Shown: in pieces, positions 59,131 to 60,975 of the stretch
How positions within the stretch are numbered: the first letter of the stretch is position 1
How the letters are laid out: each line of letters starts with the position of its first letter
From: Verrucomicrobiota bacterium
GTDB taxonomy: Bacteria > Verrucomicrobiota > Kiritimatiellia > RFP12 > UBA1067
Reading direction: 5' to 3'
NCBI GenBank assembly: GCA_023269675.1
Contig: JAHFSX010000032.1
Span: 1-60,975, forward strand
DNA: 60,975 nucleotides
Notes under the pieces: model-generated
The model's database searches: none
Seen by the model: the letters and a program-made list of their open reading frames with translations, nothing else
Told to the model about the DNA's origin: nothing
Program-made: the position numbers and the translations under genes

Positions 59131-60330
59131 TCAGCGCTCCGCGTGCGGCGGTAAGGCCCTTACCTTGTCTGCCGCGGCTTGATCCGCGGTGGCGGCGGGG
59201 GACATCGCGTAGTCCAAGGTGAACTGGTGCTCGGAGCGCTCCGGCACATACGCCGTGCGCTCCACAAGCTCGCGCCGGGTGGTGTCGTAGGTGATGGCCT
59301 GGACCTTGTTTCGGGCGGGGATGAACCGGTAGAGCCGCAGCGGCCCTTCGGACTCGTAGTCGGACAGCATGGCGTGCACCACGTTGCCGTGGTCGCCCGG
59401 CTGCGAGAGGCGTAGGGCGGTGGCGCGGCTCTGGTCGCCGCTGAACACGAAGGCGAGGTTCGCGTGCTGGCGGTAGAGCTTGTCCCACATCTGGAGAGGG
59501 GTGTTGCCGCGCGCCCCGTGATTCTTGCTCCACCCCATGCGGCCTTTGGGGTCGGAGACGAAGCCCTCCTGCGTCTTGGGCCTCTCGCGGACGCCGAGAT
59601 CCATGTGGGTGGTGAGGAGCGCGCGGCGGCTCCGGTAGCGGGTCAGGACCTGGCCGGCCCACGTCAGCACGGGGTCGGGCGCGTTGCACTCGAGGTGGAG
59701 GAACACGAAATCCATGCCCCCGGCGGAGAAGAGCTGGCAGCTGTTCACGTTGTTGCCGTACAGGGCCTCTTCCGGCCCGGCGGGCTCGAAGCTGCCGCCG
59801 TACCACGCGAAGGTCTTGAAGCGCTCGGCCGGAAACCGTTTCTGGAAGCGCGACGCGTCGCCGTTGGCCTTCATGTCGTGGTTGCCGACCGAGATGCCGA
59901 AGGGGACGAGGCCCATGAGGCCGTCGAGGGTTTGGCGGGCGAGCGTCCATTGCGGCTCGTTGTCGATGTCCACGATGTCGCCCACGTGGCTGACGAACAC
60001 GATGTTCTGGCTCTTCACGCTCTCGCGGATCCACTGGATGTGGTTCGCGAAGACCGGATTAGTCAGCGGGTCGGTGCTGTCGGGCGTGGCCTTGGTGCTC
60101 GCCCCGCGGTAGCCCTGGGTGTCGGGGATCACGACGACGGTGAAGGCGCCCGGCGGGGGCGCGTCGAGGTCGGCCGCGTGCAGCGCGCCGGCCAGGAGCG
60201 CGCACGCGGCCAGCGCGCGCGGGAGACGGAAGAGAGGGGCGTGAAAGACCGGCCGGCGAGGGGCCGGGAAGCGCGTCGCGGGCCGCGCGGGCTGGCGCCC
60301 GTCGCGATGGGTCGGAAGCAGCATTTTCAT
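59131..60330 (-). CDS. Secreted calcineurin-type metallophosphoesterase
   Basis: The 399-residue protein has a long basic N-region, then a hydrophobic signal core (ALAACALLAGALHAADL). Metallophosphoesterase motifs are in order: VVVIPDTQGY (motif I, Asp, with Gln in place of the usual His two residues on), SHVGDIVDIDNE (II), SVGNHDM (III), LLTTHMDLG (IV, His) and FVFSGDQSRA (V, normally GHxH). The first-shell variants (DTQ, SGDQS) are common in the secreted subfamily, but the altered motif V is worth noting. It is probably an extracytoplasmic phosphodiesterase or phosphatase. No SD was seen. Confidence 0.85.
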   Translation of the reverse strand: MKMLLPTHRDGRQPARPATRFPAPRRPVFHAPLFRLPRALAACALLAGALHAADLDAPPPGAFTVVVIPDTQGYRGASTKATPDSTDPLTNPVFANHIQWIRESVKSQNIVFVSHVGDIVDIDNEPQWTLARQTLDGLMGLVPFGISVGNHDMKANGDASRFQKRFPAERFKTFAWYGGSFEPAGPEEALYGNNVNSCQLFSAGGMDFVFLHLECNAPDPVLTWAGQVLTRYRSRRALLTTHMDLGVRERPKTQEGFVSDPKGRMGWSKNHGARGNTPLQMWDKLYRQHANLAFVFSGDQSRATALRLSQPGDHGNVVHAMLSDYESEGPLRLYRFIPARNKVQAITYDTTRRELVERTAYVPERSEHQFTLDYAMSPAATADQAAADKVRALPPHAER

Positions 60331-60384
60331 GGGGGGAGTGTGCTAAAACGGGGCGGGCGTGTCAAGCGGGGGTGCGGCAAAGGG

Positions 60385-60975
60385 TCAGGCCTTCTCCGCG
60401 ACAAGGGCATAGCGCCCCTTGTCACGGCCTGCGGTCGGGAGGTTCGTGAATTCGGCGAGCAGAATCCGGCAGCCCAGCTCCTGCACGATCCGCGCCGTGA
60501 TCTCCGGCGGGTTGGAATCGTAGAAGAACGTTTGCCCGTACATGCGGTCGGTGAAGGCGGGATGCGCGGAGCCGCCCGCGGTCAGCATCAGCCGGCCCCC
60601 TGCCGGGAGCCTCTCGATCACGCGGCGCAAGAGGGGTTCGTGCTGAGAGCGCTCGATGTGAAAGAGCGAGTCCCAGAGCAGGGCGGCGCCGAAGCTGTCC
60701 GGAAACGCGTAGGTCTCAAGGGCTGCCAGCACCCATCGCGCGCTCGGGAAGTCGGCTCGCGCGATCTTGAGCAGCTCCCCGGACTGGTCGACGCCGATCA
60801 CGCGGAAGCCTTTGGCGAGCACATACTCGGCCATGGGGCGGCCGGTGCCGCAGCCGAGGTCCAGGACGCAGGCGTTTTGCGGAAGCGGGGCCAGCAGCAG
60901 ATCCAGGTAGTCACGCTCGCGCCCGTGGAACGTGCGTCGGGCGGCCGCCCATTGGGGCGCGATCGTGTTGTAGGA
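60385..60975 (-). CDS. SAM-dependent methyltransferase, 5' truncated by window end
   Basis: The frame is open to the window edge, so the start is missing. The visible 196 residues show the class-I motif I ACVLDLGCGTGRPMAEYVL, then GVDQSGELLKIARADFP (motif II acidic residue) and LLWDSLFHIERSQHEPLLR (motif IV/post region). PAGGRLMLTAGGSAHPAF follows and the C-terminus is conserved. It methylates a small molecule; the substrate is unknown. It runs toward the metallophosphoesterase gene on the same strand with a 54-bp gap. Confidence 0.88.
   Translation of the reverse strand, partial: SYNTIAPQWAAARRTFHGRERDYLDLLLAPLPQNACVLDLGCGTGRPMAEYVLAKGFRVIGVDQSGELLKIARADFPSARWVLAALETYAFPDSFGAALLWDSLFHIERSQHEPLLRRVIERLPAGGRLMLTAGGSAHPAFTDRMYGQTFFYDSNPPEITARIVQELGCRILLAEFTNLPTAGRDKGRYALVAEKA

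Overview
This 61 kb window is GC-rich bacterial chromosome. The gene content suggests an anaerobic member of the Planctomycetes-Verrucomicrobia-Lentisphaerae group, most likely Kiritimatiellota or a close relative. That assignment is inferred from gene families, because no rRNA or other phylogenetic marker is present. Supporting families are very large secreted lamin-tail-domain/CotH proteins, an autotransporter-associated beta-strand/LamG protein, DUF4886 and DUF4034 proteins, a trimeric [FeFe]-hydrogenase, and many families of short intergenic hairpin repeats.

Layout. 1-11.0 kb: two convergent secreted multidomain proteins (one cut by the window edge), separated by repeat DNA. 11.3-21.5 kb: chromosomal metabolic genes (U32 rRNA-hydroxylase-like protein, esterase, Gfo/Idh/MocA dehydrogenase, a GH2 protein that seems to have lost its catalytic glutamates, HisF/HisH, a DUF4886 protein). 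21.5-22.3 kb: a 126-bp tandem repeat and a decayed gene end. 22.5-26.7 kb: a run of small minus-strand genes separated by attC-like hairpins. It looks like an integron cassette array with no integrase in view, and several cassette proteins share a C-terminal peptide that is encoded by the attC itself. 27.2-34.7 kb: a hydrogenase operon (hydA, hydB, a 2Fe-2S thioredoxin-like protein, a GHKL ATPase, a NuoE-like protein), divergent from a DRTGG / CBS-ATPase / DRTGG set that probably senses or regulates it. 34.8-36.1 kb: an AXE1-type esterase.

36.2-46 kb: a tRNA-Ser(GCU) gene followed at once by a tyrosine recombinase, and then typical island content. This comprises a duplicated integrase C-terminus, a HigB/HigA-like toxin-antitoxin pair, a second integrase remnant, a gene split by an in-frame stop, a lower-GC CHAP-domain exoprotein, and a winged-helix protein with two small companions. 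46.4-61 kb: sterol-desaturase-like and AI-2E-transporter-like membrane proteins, a 1377-residue beta-strand-repeat protein, a long array of ACCAAGA-type hairpins, two lipoproteins that share a 3' repeat, a BspA-type leucine-rich-repeat protein, a rhodanese, a metallophosphoesterase and a partial methyltransferase.

The strongest candidates for new biology are the attC-like cassette array with its shared attC-encoded tails, and the set of degenerate-word inverted repeats (hexamer GATTAN, heptamer YGAACRY, ACCAAGA words). Also notable is a 125-bp MITE-like element, for which the window itself supplies a filled-site and empty-site comparison.
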